Positions 8,708 to 17,069 of a stretch of 64,000 nucleotides of DNA are shown here, piece after piece. Under the pieces are notes generated by a model. That model worked only from the letters and a program-made list of their open reading frames with translations. It did no database searches and was not told the DNA's origin. The stretch is from Bacillus sp. ISL-18 (GTDB lineage: Bacteria > Bacillota > Bacilli > Bacillales > Cytobacillaceae). The translations under genes and the position numbers were made by a program. The stretch is taken from positions 1,179,205-1,243,204 of the forward strand of contig NZ_JAGGQG010000002.1 of NCBI RefSeq assembly GCF_018613415.1, written 5' to 3'. Each line of letters opens with the position of its first letter. Position 1 is the stretch's first letter.

Positions 8708-8752
8708 CTATCATCTAACGTATTGCGGGATCCATCTTTTCCCTGATAGGAT
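8708..8752 (+). promoter_or_regulatory. Candidate LysR-activated promoter, copy A
   Basis: CTATCA (8708-8713) and TGATAGG (8744-8750) form an inverted pair 43 bases end to end, followed by AT. The same arrangement occurs at 9252 and 10511. TAGGAT (8747-8752) could be the -10 element; there is no good -35, as expected for an activator-dependent promoter. It precedes the 110-residue protein at 8869. Confidence 0.5.
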
Positions 8753-8868
8753 TAATCTCATGAAAGAACAAATCAGTATTCTAGATGAATAGTGGCAAAA
8801 TAGTATTTAAATTCCGACTATTCAAGTGTGTATTCTTGGTTATTGGTTATTAAGGGAGGCAAGAAAGT

Positions 8869-9201
8869 ATGAAAACACAAAATATATATGATGTAAGCCC
8901 ATTGTTAAAATCCAAAAAGCAAAACTCCTTTGCAGCATATAACTATCTTAATATGCCTGATTTACAGTTTTTTAATTGGTGTAATCAGCAATTCAGGGTG
9001 AATCGAGGGATATACAATACGATTGATCAATGGTTTTACGAATATGGGGTCGTTAATATCTATTCCCGCAGAATTCAGTTATTAGCATTCTTAGATTCTG
9101 TTAAAGATCAGTTAAATGAACCATATTCATCTAAATTTATTCGATTTGGTCATGGAGGTCTTACCAAAAAGCTAAATGATTTTATCATGGATAACGGTTA
9201 G
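8869..9201 (+). CDS. Hypothetical 110-residue protein in the sulfur cluster
   Basis: I do not recognise this protein. It is basic and aromatic-rich (FFNWCNQQFRVNRGIYNTIDQWFYEYG, residues about 34-60), with one Cys and no signal peptide or membrane segment. The start has GGGAGG 9 bases upstream, so translation is likely. It has its own copy of the promoter motif shared with the two monooxygenase genes that follow, which suggests that it belongs to the same LysR-controlled response. It is separated from the next gene by 162 bases. Confidence 0.62.
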   Translation: MKTQNIYDVSPLLKSKKQNSFAAYNYLNMPDLQFFNWCNQQFRVNRGIYNTIDQWFYEYGVVNIYSRRIQLLAFLDSVKDQLNEPYSSKFIRFGHGGLTKKLNDFIMDNG

Positions 9202-9251
9202 ATTTAATTAACATTATTGATAGATTTTTTTAATCAAAAATTGATAATTTC

Positions 9252-9296
9252 CTATCAGTGAAACTATTGCCAGTTCCTTATTTCCGATGATAGGAT
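9252..9296 (+). promoter_or_regulatory. Candidate LysR-activated promoter, copy B
   Basis: CTATCAGTGAAA (9252-9263) and TGATAGGATAA (from 9288) are 43 bases end to end and match copy C at 10511 closely, including the following ACAACAA. It lies 68 bases before the monooxygenase at 9364. Confidence 0.6.
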
Positions 9297-9363
9297 AAAC
9301 AACAATAAATCAAAAACCAACTTATCTGGTTGGTAAAGTCGGAATAAAACGGAGGGAACGTAA

Positions 9364-10374
9364 ATGAGTTATAAGTTAAGTATACTGGATCAGAGTCCAA
9401 TATTCCCAGGTACTACTGCTTCACATGCATTGCAACAAACCGTATTACTAGCTCAAAAAGCAGAAGAATGGGGCTATACACGTTTCTGGGTATCAGAACA
9501 TCATAATGCAGAACAATTAGCAGGATCATCGCCAGAAGTATTAATATCCTATTTATTGGCACAAACCAAGACCATCCAAGTTGGCTCAGGTGGGGTGATG
9601 CTTCAGCACTACAGTCCATATAAGGTGGCTGAAAACTTCCATGTCTTATCAAACCTTGCACCTGGAAGAGTTGACCTGGGGATTGGGAAAGCACCAGGCG
9701 GTCTTCCACTGTCAACAAAAGCCTTACAGTATGGAACAGTCAATGATGGGAAAGACATTTCAGATCGGCTCTCCTTTTTAGTAGACTTAATTGAAAACTC
9801 GGTTGATAGCGCAGATCCGCTTGCGGGAATCCAAGCAACCCCAATTCCTCAGGAAAAACCTGAAATATTTCTGCTTGGGGCTAGTGCAACCAGTGCTCGG
9901 CTTGCTGCTGAATTGGGAATATCATTTGTTTTTGCTAAATTTATCAATAGTGATGACCGGGTCCTTGAGAGTGCAGCCAATCAGTATCGGGCAGGATTCC
10001 CTAATGGAAGATTTATTGTTTCACTAGCTGTTATTGCGGCGCCTACTCAAACAGAAGCAGAACAATTGGTGGGGGACAGGAAAATAGTCAAAGTTCATCT
10101 CCAGAGTGGACGTTCGGTTACGGTACAATCCATTGAACAAGCAGAGGTTTTTGGAAAGCAATCAGGGGAGCCATATGAAATCACGGAACAAGAAGCAGAC
10201 ATTATTGCGGGAACACCGGGTTATGTAACGGAAGTTTTAAGTCAACTTCAAAAAACCTACCAGGTCGATGAATTCATCATACATACACCTATTGAACGAG
10301 AAGCAGAGAGGTTTCAATCCTTTCAGTTGTTAAGCCCACTAGGTATAACAACTGTTCAGCCGCTAAACAGATAA
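9364..10374 (+). CDS. cmoO: Luciferase-like flavin monooxygenase, CmoO/YtmO-like
   Basis: Bacterial-luciferase-family (LLM, MsnO8-like subgroup) monooxygenase of 336 residues. Family signs are the N-terminal LSILDQSPI, WVSEHHNAEQLAGSSPEV (residues about 40-60), VGSGGVMLQHYSPYKVAE and LAPGRVDLGIGKAPGG. Such enzymes use reduced FMN, here probably delivered by the reductase at 16474, to oxidise organosulfur or related substrates. The best-known homologue by context is YtmO (CmoO) of the Bacillus subtilis ytmI operon for S-modified cysteines. GGAGGG ribosome site. It carries its own upstream copy of the shared promoter motif. Confidence 0.82.
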   Translation: MSYKLSILDQSPIFPGTTASHALQQTVLLAQKAEEWGYTRFWVSEHHNAEQLAGSSPEVLISYLLAQTKTIQVGSGGVMLQHYSPYKVAENFHVLSNLAPGRVDLGIGKAPGGLPLSTKALQYGTVNDGKDISDRLSFLVDLIENSVDSADPLAGIQATPIPQEKPEIFLLGASATSARLAAELGISFVFAKFINSDDRVLESAANQYRAGFPNGRFIVSLAVIAAPTQTEAEQLVGDRKIVKVHLQSGRSVTVQSIEQAEVFGKQSGEPYEITEQEADIIAGTPGYVTEVLSQLQKTYQVDEFIIHTPIEREAERFQSFQLLSPLGITTVQPLNR

Positions 10375-10510
10375 GGATTCAAAGATTGCTTATTTTTTTA
10401 AAAATACAGCCATCGTTCCCTTTAAATCCTACTAATTCGATAAGTTTAATTAATTTCAATGAATTTAACTGTATTTCGATAGAATTTATCTATATAAACT
10501 ATATGTTTTT

Positions 10511-10554
10511 CTATCAGTGAAAGTATAGAAACGCACCTCTATCCGTGATAGGAT
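10511..10554 (+). promoter_or_regulatory. Candidate LysR-activated promoter, copy C
   Basis: CTATCAGTGAAA (10511-10522) and TGATAGGATAA (from 10546) are 42 bases end to end. The two boxes and the downstream ACAACAA are nearly identical to copy B. It lies about 65 bases before the gene at 10619. Confidence 0.6.
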
Positions 10555-10618
10555 AATCCACAACAAAAGTATTCCTATCAAATAACTAAGAATTAAATGT
10601 AAAAAAGGAGGAACTTCA

Positions 10619-11953
10619 ATGTCAAATCCAAAAAAATTGAAATTTGGGGCAATTATTCATGGAGCTGGCGGAAATATTGCTGGATGGAGGCATCCTGCTA
10701 TTCAAGCAGATGCAAGTGTAAGTTTTGATTTTTACTCCAATCAGGCGCAGAAGGCTGAAGAAGGAAAATTCGACTTAGTCTTTATCGCAGATGGCTTGCA
10801 CATTAATGAGAAATCCATTCCACACTTTTTAAATCGGTTTGAACCACTAACGATTTTATCAGCTCTTGCTGCTGTCACCTCAAGAATTGGTCTCGTAGGG
10901 ACACTATCCACTTCCTATAGCGAACCGTTCAATGTGGCAAGGCAGTTTTCGTCCCTTGATCATATCAGTCATGGCCGGGCCGGCTGGAATGTTGTTACTT
11001 CACCACTGGAAAAAACGGCTTTAAATTTTAGTAAAACGATTGAAGAACATCCCGACCATGGAAAAAGGTACCGTATTGCAGCTGAATATTTGCAGGTCGC
11101 GAAAGGGCTTTGGGATTCTTGGGAAGACGATGCATTTGTTCGGGATAAAGAAACAGGCGTGTTTTTTGATCCAGATAAATTGCATCCATTAAATCACAGA
11201 GGGGAGTTTTTCTCCGTACAAGGACCACTTAATATCGGCAGATCGAAGCAAGGCAGACCGGTCGTATTTCAAGCAGGTTCTTCAGAGGCAGGAAAAGACC
11301 TTGCAGCTAAAGAAGCTGATGCGATCTTTACAGGACATCCAACATTAGAAGCCGCTACAGCATTTTATCGGGATGTTAAAGCGAGAGCAAAAGATAACGG
11401 ACGTAATCCAGATGAGCTCGTCATCCTTCCAGGGGTCTCACCCATTATTGCTGCTACAGAAGAAGAAGCAGAAAGAAAATATCAAGAAATCGCAAATCTG
11501 GTATCAATTGATAAAGCACTTGACTATCTGGGCCGATATTTCGAGCATCATGATTTCTCACAATATCCGCTGGATGAACCATTTCCAGACCTAGGGGACT
11601 TAGGAAAGAATAGTTTCCAAAGTCATACTGATCGAATTAAACGGCAATCGAAAGAAGAAAATTTAACGCTTCGCCAAGTTGCTTTAAGAGAGACAACGCC
11701 AAAACCTGCTTTTCTTGGAACACCGGAAAAAGTAGCGGATCTTATCCAGGAATGGTTTGAAGCAGGTGGAGCTGATGGATTTATTATTGGTTCAGCTGTT
11801 CCAAATGGATTGAATGATTTTGTAGACTTTGTCGTGCCGATTCTGCAAAAACGAGGGCTATTTAGAACGGAATACGAGGCTGAAACCTTACGAGGTAATC
11901 TTGGAATTCCTTTTCCAGAAAACCGTTATACGAATACGGTGGTAACGCATTGA
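10619..11953 (+). CDS. cmoJ: NtaA/DmoA-family FMN-dependent monooxygenase, CmoJ/YtnJ-like
   Basis: Flavin monooxygenase of 444 residues in the NtaA/SnaA/DszA/DmoA group. Typical segments are [11 protein letters not shown] at the start, [26 protein letters not shown] (about 110-128), [17 protein letters not shown] (about 215-231) and [24 protein letters not shown] (about 360-385). The group oxidises C-S or C-N bonds with FMNH2 and O2. In Bacillus subtilis the homologue by neighbourhood is YtnJ (CmoJ), which acts in S-alkyl- or S-(2-succino)cysteine breakdown. AGGAGG ribosome site. Followed by a hairpin and the thioredoxin-like gene. Confidence 0.85.
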   Translation: MSNPKKLKFGAIIHGAGGNIAGWRHPAIQADASVSFDFYSNQAQKAEEGKFDLVFIADGLHINEKSIPHFLNRFEPLTILSALAAVTSRIGLVGTLSTSYSEPFNVARQFSSLDHISHGRAGWNVVTSPLEKTALNFSKTIEEHPDHGKRYRIAAEYLQVAKGLWDSWEDDAFVRDKETGVFFDPDKLHPLNHRGEFFSVQGPLNIGRSKQGRPVVFQAGSSEAGKDLAAKEADAIFTGHPTLEAATAFYRDVKARAKDNGRNPDELVILPGVSPIIAATEEEAERKYQEIANLVSIDKALDYLGRYFEHHDFSQYPLDEPFPDLGDLGKNSFQSHTDRIKRQSKEENLTLRQVALRETTPKPAFLGTPEKVADLIQEWFEAGGADGFIIGSAVPNGLNDFVDFVVPILQKRGLFRTEYEAETLRGNLGIPFPENRYTNTVVTH

Positions 11954-11994
11954 ATAGTAAATACAATCAGTCTATATGCCGGCTAGTCAACTAG

Positions 11995-12042
11995 AGGCTC
12001 TCTATATTAAGATGATAAATCTTAAGTGGGGAGCCTATTTGT
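11995..12042 (+). terminator. Hairpin between cmoJ and cmoI, possible partial terminator
   Basis: AGGCTC (11995-12000) pairs with GAGCCT (12031-12036), and an inner stem TTAAGAT/ATCTTAA (12007-12013, 12019-12025) tops it. The following T-run is short, so it may lower rather than stop transcription into cmoI and the transporter genes. Confidence 0.45.
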
Positions 12043-12073
12043 TAAAAATAAAACATGAATGGAGAAATTTAAG

Positions 12074-12352
12074 ATGAGTAAAGAATTATCAGTTGTGGTT
12101 TGGGCTAAAGAAGGATGTCATTATTGCAGAGAAGTAAAACAATATTTAGATGATAAAGAAATAAAGTATAAAACCATTGATGTCACACATCATGATGAGA
12201 GTAGAGATATTCTGGAAATTAAGTATGGTGTTCGTCATGTGCCTGTCGTTGAAATTGGTCAAGGTGAAGTGTATGAAGGGGTAACGAAAGTGGGAATCGA
12301 ACATCTTGAAGAAGTACTTGAAAAATTTCAAAAGCAAAATAGTCTAACCTAA
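12074..12352 (+). CDS. cmoI: Glutaredoxin-like protein, CmoI/YtnI-like
   Basis: Small thioredoxin-fold protein of 92 residues with an N-terminal CHYC redox motif (WAKEGCHYCREV) and the cis-Pro region HVPVVEIGQ. I choose the ATG at 12074 because GGAG lies 9 bases upstream; the in-frame ATG at 12059 lacks a site. In the Bacillus subtilis ytmI operon the glutaredoxin-like YtnI (CmoI) sits next to YtnJ as here. It may reduce or carry a sulfur intermediate of the monooxygenase reactions; that role is inferred from context. Confidence 0.82.
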   Translation: MSKELSVVVWAKEGCHYCREVKQYLDDKEIKYKTIDVTHHDESRDILEIKYGVRHVPVVEIGQGEVYEGVTKVGIEHLEEVLEKFQKQNSLT

Positions 12353-12470
12353 TTCCAACTAAATTCATATGTTTACTAGTTTAAGGGGTATTAGGATGCA
12401 CTACATAGTACAGCAACGCTAGTAACTTTGAAAATAGTTGGGGAAAAATGAGAATAAAGGGTGGATCATA

Positions 12471-13307
12471 ATGAAAGTTAAAAAACTATTTCTATTAACG
12501 TTAACGCTAGCAACTGCACTAGTGGCGGGGGCATGCTCGTCACAAGAAACAAGCAAAACCTCCAAAGCAAGCTCGAATATAGCTAAAGGAGAAACTAAAG
12601 TACAAAAAATAATTGTGGGAACAGGTACACAGTTTCCAAATGTCTGCTTTATCGATAAAGATGGAAAGTTAACCGGTTATGATGTGGAACTAGTTAGAAA
12701 AATAGATAAAAAACTGCCAGAGTACAAATTTGAGTTTAAAACAATGGAGTTTTCCAACCTGTTAATCAGCTTAGAAACCAATAAGATCGATTTTATTGCC
12801 CACCAGATGGAAGTCAATGAAGAACGACAAAAGAAGTTTCTTTTTAATAGCGAACCGTATAATATTTTTCCTCTTCATGTAACAGTAAAACAAGATAACA
12901 ATGAAATTAATTCCATTAAAGATTTAAAAGGGAAAAAGGTTATCGTAAGTCCGACAAGTAACTCAGCTGTATTTATTGAAAAGTATAATAAGGAACATAA
13001 CGCAGGTATACAAATTGTTTATGCAGGAAATGGGCCAGATTCTACGATTAATCAAATCAAAACCGGCAGAGCAGATGCCACCATTACGACACCATTTTCA
13101 GTGGATTTCCTTAATAAGCAAGTGGATGCTCAAGAAAAAGTAGTCGGTGAACCACTCTTAAATTCAAAAGTTTATTTCCTGCTTAGAAAAGATGAAACAC
13201 CACTACAAAAGAGAATTGACGAAGCACTGGTTGAGTTGAAAAAAGAAGGGGTTGTTGGCGAATTAAGTAAAAAATGGTTAGGAGCTGACTATACCGTCAA
13301 CTTTTAA
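12471..13307 (+). CDS. Amino-acid ABC transporter substrate-binding lipoprotein (TcyJ/TcyK type)
   Basis: Family 3 solute-binding protein of 278 residues. The N-terminus is a lipoprotein signal (KKLFLL, hydrophobic core, lipobox VAGAC with Cys at about residue 21), so it is anchored outside the membrane. The body shows the cystine/polar-amino-acid signature (GTGTQFPNVCFIDKDGKLTGYDVELV, then SLETNKIDFIAHQM). The start at 12471 follows AAGGGTGG. Together with 13343-15543 it forms a cystine/S-modified cysteine importer like TcyJKLMN. Bacillus subtilis has two binding proteins in that operon; only one is present here. Confidence 0.88.
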   Translation: MKVKKLFLLTLTLATALVAGACSSQETSKTSKASSNIAKGETKVQKIIVGTGTQFPNVCFIDKDGKLTGYDVELVRKIDKKLPEYKFEFKTMEFSNLLISLETNKIDFIAHQMEVNEERQKKFLFNSEPYNIFPLHVTVKQDNNEINSIKDLKGKKVIVSPTSNSAVFIEKYNKEHNAGIQIVYAGNGPDSTINQIKTGRADATITTPFSVDFLNKQVDAQEKVVGEPLLNSKVYFLLRKDETPLQKRIDEALVELKKEGVVGELSKKWLGADYTVNF

Positions 13308-13342
13308 ATCATAGATTGTTATTGTTTGGAGGTTGGTTACCA

Positions 13343-14050
13343 ATGGGCAAAGCGTTTGATCCTTTATTAATTATTGAGTTTTTACCAACACTACTGCATT
13401 ATCTAGGGGTAACTCTTGAGATTTTAGCAGCATCTATTTTTCTAGGATTGATCCTCGGTGTAGCAGCCGCTATACCGAGGCTGTTTAAAATTCCTGTCTT
13501 AAATCAACTGGTCATTTTATATGTTTCGTTTATTCGCGGGACCCCGATTTTAATCCAATTATTTCTGGTTTTTTATGGCTTACCCGCCGTTCTGATGATG
13601 GTTACTATTGATATCTCTAAACTAGAGGCCATTTACTTTGTGATTATTACGTATGCAATTAGTAATGGAGCAGGATTTTCAGAAATTTTTAGAAGTGCCA
13701 TTCGCGCTGTAGATAAAGGGCAGACGGAAGCCGCCTACTCAGTAGGAATGACCAGCACTCAAAACTTCTTTCGAATCGTTATACCACAGGCCATGCGGAT
13801 TGCGTTTCCAAATCTGGCAAACTCAGTGATTGGATCTTTAAAGGACACTTCGCTTGCTTTTACACTTGGGGTGATGGATATAGTCGGCAGAGGAGATACG
13901 CTGATTTCAGCAACCGCTCATGCTTTGGAAGTGTACATATCCTTGTCTATTATCTATTATGCAGTGGTTTTATTGTTTGAAAAGATATTTAGTAAACTAG
14001 AAAAATATTTCAATCGTTATCAGAAAGCTGATTTATCAGCTGCCGCTTAG
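13343..14050 (+). CDS. tcyL: Amino-acid ABC transporter permease, TcyL-like
   Basis: Integral membrane subunit of 235 residues with about five membrane segments and the polar-amino-acid permease pattern: SFIRGTPILIQLFLVFYGLP (about 62-82) and the ATPase-contact EAA loop [22 protein letters not shown]. The ATG at 13343 is 10 bases after GGAGG; an upstream frame extension has no site of its own. It pairs with the next permease to form the channel for the binding protein at 12471. Confidence 0.88.
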   Translation: MGKAFDPLLIIEFLPTLLHYLGVTLEILAASIFLGLILGVAAAIPRLFKIPVLNQLVILYVSFIRGTPILIQLFLVFYGLPAVLMMVTIDISKLEAIYFVIITYAISNGAGFSEIFRSAIRAVDKGQTEAAYSVGMTSTQNFFRIVIPQAMRIAFPNLANSVIGSLKDTSLAFTLGVMDIVGRGDTLISATAHALEVYISLSIIYYAVVLLFEKIFSKLEKYFNRYQKADLSAAA

Positions 14051-14065
14051 TAAGGAGGGGTATAC

Positions 14066-14776
14066 ATGACATTCGATCTTCCTTTTATATGGACTGCTCT
14101 TAAAGAAATTATTAAATCTCTTCCCATTACACTTATCTTAACGATTGTTCCCTTATTAGTAGGCTTTTTAATCGGAATGGTGGTTGCATTCGTCAGGATT
14201 TATCAAACGAGGTTTCTATACCGGGCAGCAAATGGCTATGTTTCCTTCTTTAGAGGAACTCCCATTATTATGCATATCATGGTCATTTATTATGGAATTC
14301 CCTTATTAATAGACCAAGTATCGTTAAAGTTTTCATTCAATATACAATCTAGCAAAATCCCGATTATTTTGTTTGTTTTAACTGCTCTGTCATTAGCAGC
14401 AGGTGCCTATTTATCAGAAATTATCCGCTCTGGGATTATTAGTGTTTCGGCTGGTCAATTGGAAGCTGCTTATTCGGTGGGGATGACGAAACTTCAAGCG
14501 ATGTTTCGAATCATCCTGCCACAGGCGTTGGCACAGTCTATCCCAAATTTCACCAATATTTTTGTGGGATTTTTGCACACTTCGTCGATAGCCTTTCTTG
14601 TATCAGAAAAAGAATTGACAGGTGCTGCTAATATTGTGGCTTCCACTAACTTGAAATTTTTAGAGGCCTTTATCGCGGCAGGAATTATCTATTGGGGACT
14701 AACGATTATAGTTGAGGGAATTTCGTTATTACTTGAAAAAAGGGTGACATCGTATAATCGAGGAGGCGTCGCATGA
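14066..14776 (+). CDS. tcyM: Amino-acid ABC transporter permease, TcyM-like
   Basis: Second permease of 236 residues with [19 protein letters not shown] and the EAA loop [22 protein letters not shown]. It starts 15 bases after tcyL with AAGGAGGGG upstream and overlaps the ATPase gene by four bases (ATGA), so translation is coupled. The sequence differs enough from tcyL to indicate a heterodimer, as in Bacillus subtilis. Confidence 0.88.
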   Translation: MTFDLPFIWTALKEIIKSLPITLILTIVPLLVGFLIGMVVAFVRIYQTRFLYRAANGYVSFFRGTPIIMHIMVIYYGIPLLIDQVSLKFSFNIQSSKIPIILFVLTALSLAAGAYLSEIIRSGIISVSAGQLEAAYSVGMTKLQAMFRIILPQALAQSIPNFTNIFVGFLHTSSIAFLVSEKELTGAANIVASTNLKFLEAFIAAGIIYWGLTIIVEGISLLLEKRVTSYNRGGVA

Positions 14777-15543
14777 TTATTTTAAAAGAAATAAAAAAAT
14801 CATTTAACAACCTACCCGTGTTAAAAGGGATTAATCTCAAAATAAATCGTGGTGAGGTGGTGACGATTCTTGGCCCAAGTGGTTCAGGGAAAACAACGTT
14901 ACTTCGCTGCTTAAATTTCTTAGAAAGACCCGAAGCCGGTATTGTGCAAATTGGAAATACTCAGGTCAATACAATTAAGGCAACGAAAAAGGAAATGTTG
15001 TCGATCAGAAAGCAATCTGCTATGGTCTTTCAACATTATAATTTATTTGCTCATAAATCAGTGGTAGAAAACGTAATGGAAGGACTAATTGTTGCAAAAA
15101 AAGTAAAGAAAAAGGATGCCAGAATTCTAAGTGAACAAGTATTGGAAAAAGTGGGTCTCAGTGATAAATTACATTTTTATCCGTCGCAATTATCAGGTGG
15201 TCAGCAGCAGAGGGTAGGGATTGCTAGAGCATTAGCATTAAATCCAGAAGTCATTTTATTTGATGAACCGACATCGGCCTTAGATCCTGAATTAGTTGGA
15301 GAAGTGCTTTCCGTCATTAAAGAAATAGCTCAAGAAGGCATTACGATGGTAGTCGTTACACATGAAATGAGTTTTGCGAGAGAAGTGTCTGACCGTGTTT
15401 TGTTTATGGATGGGGGAGTAATAGTAGAGGAAGGAACTCCGGTAGAGATATTCCATGCACCAAAGGAAGAACGGACACGTCGATTTTTACAACGAATTTC
15501 AGGTGAATCCTTGTTTACACCGTTAAAACAGCAGATTAATTAA
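14773..15543 (+). CDS. tcyN: Amino-acid ABC transporter ATP-binding protein, TcyN-like
   Basis: ATPase of 256 residues that powers the importer. Walker A GPSGSGKT (about 35-42), Q-loop VFQHYNLF, signature LSGGQQQR (about 138-145), Walker [13 protein letters not shown] and the switch His in VVVTHEM are all intact. The AGGAGG ribosome site lies inside the tcyM end. Confidence 0.93.
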   Translation: MIILKEIKKSFNNLPVLKGINLKINRGEVVTILGPSGSGKTTLLRCLNFLERPEAGIVQIGNTQVNTIKATKKEMLSIRKQSAMVFQHYNLFAHKSVVENVMEGLIVAKKVKKKDARILSEQVLEKVGLSDKLHFYPSQLSGGQQQRVGIARALALNPEVILFDEPTSALDPELVGEVLSVIKEIAQEGITMVVVTHEMSFAREVSDRVLFMDGGVIVEEGTPVEIFHAPKEERTRRFLQRISGESLFTPLKQQIN

Positions 15544-15573
15544 AAGCCAAATTTATTTTTTGGAAGGGTGATA

Positions 15574-16092
15574 ATGACGATGGCGATTAATCAAATTATG
15601 ATAGATGAATTAAAAGAAGAAGAAAAAGAAACCGTTCGGCAATTATTAGTGGAGAGTTATCAACAGTATGAGCATGAATATCAATCCGCTCAAGTTTGGG
15701 AGGAGTATTTAAGAAATATCAAGGCATCGGTTGATAATCCAGACGTCGAAAAAATCCTAATTGCCAAAAGTGAGGATCAAATTCTTGGGACCTTACAGTT
15801 ATTTCTTTCATCAGATAAGGCCTATCAAAAGCCTGAATTACAGATTTCCTCACCCGTGATCCGATTATTGGCTGTTCATCCGGAAGCACGGGGACAGGGC
15901 ATAGCACAAGCATTAATAAATGTTAGTCTTCAGTTTGCAAAGTCGCAAGGAGCAAACCAGTTGTATTTGCACACAGGTGATAAAATGCATAAGGCGATCC
16001 GCTTGTATGAATGGTTTGGCTTCAAGCGTGATCATACCAAAGAATTTTATAATCATGATATTTTGGTAAAATGCTATCGATATGATTTATAA
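15574..16092 (+). CDS. snaA: GNAT N-acetyltransferase, SnaA/YtmI-like
   Basis: GNAT-fold acetyltransferase of 172 residues with the acetyl-CoA loop in VHPEARGQGIAQALI (motif A, about residues 105-119) and a C-terminal LYEWFGFKRD. In Bacillus subtilis the homologue by context is SnaA (YtmI), which N-acetylates S-modified cysteines before the monooxygenases act. GTG at 15568, ATG at 15574 and ATG at 15580 are all in frame; 15574 has the best spacing to GGAAGGG. A matching N-deacetylase (SndA) is not found in this cluster. Confidence 0.8.
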   Translation: MTMAINQIMIDELKEEEKETVRQLLVESYQQYEHEYQSAQVWEEYLRNIKASVDNPDVEKILIAKSEDQILGTLQLFLSSDKAYQKPELQISSPVIRLLAVHPEARGQGIAQALINVSLQFAKSQGANQLYLHTGDKMHKAIRLYEWFGFKRDHTKEFYNHDILVKCYRYDL

Positions 16093-16230
16093 AAAAGCAG
16101 CATATTTCTTATATGGAAGTGCGCAAGAATTACTAGAGCGCTGATTTTGCTAGCTTATATTTATAAAAGTCTATGATCCAAACGAAAAACGTTTCATTTA
16201 TACCTAATTTCATAAATTGGAGTGATTCGG

Positions 16231-16452
16231 GTGGGGAATATTCTTCGAGACGCTGTTGAAAATAAGCGTAAAAAGTTAATCGATAAACTAATTGCCTTTA
16301 ATGTATATAAGAAAGAAGATAAACACCTATTTGAATTATCACTAACCGAACTAGAAAATGAGTATAAAGCATTCAAAGCGATTCAACATCCACATTGTAA
16401 TTTAGGTTCCCTAAAAATAATCAATAAGAAATCGAAATTCATCCATATATAA
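16231..16452 (+). CDS. fbpA: FbpA-family (Fur-regulated basic protein A) small protein
   Basis: A 73-residue basic protein whose first 50 residues (MGNILRDAVENKRKKLIDKL, then VYKKEDKHLFELSLTELENEYK) match the FbpA family of Bacillus, described as Fur-regulated small proteins tied to the iron-sparing response. The GTG at 16231 lies 8 bases after GGAG and gives the canonical MGNIL start. No convincing Fur box is visible in the 139-base gap upstream, so Fur control is doubtful here. The C-terminal tail (about 55-73) is longer than usual. Many FbpA-like genes occur away from iron loci. Confidence 0.72.
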   Translation: MGNILRDAVENKRKKLIDKLIAFNVYKKEDKHLFELSLTELENEYKAFKAIQHPHCNLGSLKIINKKSKFIHI

Positions 16453-16473
16453 TAGAAGAAAGGACGATTAACA

Positions 16474-17007
16474 ATGAGCAAAGTAACAATAATTTCTGGA
16501 AGTCCTACAGAGGTAACAAGACTAAATGGAGTTCAACACGAGGTATTCAATCATTTTAATGGGAATGGGATTGTACCTGAAATTATAAATGTCCGCCATC
16601 TTCCATCAGAGGATTTAATTCAAGCGAAGTTTGATTCGAAAGAAATTATCGAGGCAAATAAAAAAGTGGAGGATGCGAACATTATCGTCATATTAACTCC
16701 GGTCTATAAAGCTTCATTCTCTGGTGTTTTGAAAACTTACCTAGATCTTCTCCCGCAAAGTGGTCTAGATGGGAAAACCATTTTACCCATTGCTGTCGGT
16801 GGCACGTTTGGGCACTTATTAATGATTGATTATTCCTTAAAACCGGTTCTGACAGCTTTAGGAGCAACTCATATTTTAAAAGGAGCCTTTATATTAGATA
16901 GTCAAATCAAAAAATTAGAAAATAATCGTTACGAATTAGACTCTGTGGCCAAAAGTCGCTTAAGTTCTTTATTAACTAGTATTAAACCATCCTTATTAAC
17001 TGTATGA
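16474..17007 (+). CDS. NADPH-dependent FMN reductase (SsuE-type)
   Basis: Flavodoxin-like reductase of 177 residues with the N-terminal flavin loop IISGSPTEVTRLNG, the PVYKASFSGVLKTYLDLLP segment (about 74-92) typical of SsuE/NADPH-dependent FMN reductases, and IAVGGTFGHLLMIDY. It should supply FMNH2 to the two monooxygenases at 9364 and 10619, which cannot reduce flavin themselves. AAAGGA ribosome site; last gene before a bidirectional terminator. Confidence 0.87.
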   Translation: MSKVTIISGSPTEVTRLNGVQHEVFNHFNGNGIVPEIINVRHLPSEDLIQAKFDSKEIIEANKKVEDANIIVILTPVYKASFSGVLKTYLDLLPQSGLDGKTILPIAVGGTFGHLLMIDYSLKPVLTALGATHILKGAFILDSQIKKLENNRYELDSVAKSRLSSLLTSIKPSLLTV

Positions 17008-17025
17008 AGTTATTAATTTAGACCC

Positions 17026-17055
17026 AAAAGAGGCAAGTGAGAATTTGCCTCTTTT
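17026..17055. terminator. Bidirectional terminator between FMN reductase and CDO-like gene
   Basis: An 11-bp perfect stem (17026-17036 with 17045-17055) with A-run before and T-run after serves both convergent genes. Confidence 0.9.
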
Positions 17056-17069
17056 AGATCTGACAACTT

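Noticed and set aside
16093..16230. Fur box before the FbpA-like gene
   Set aside because: No 19-bp match to the GATAATGATTATCATTATC consensus could be found by eye.
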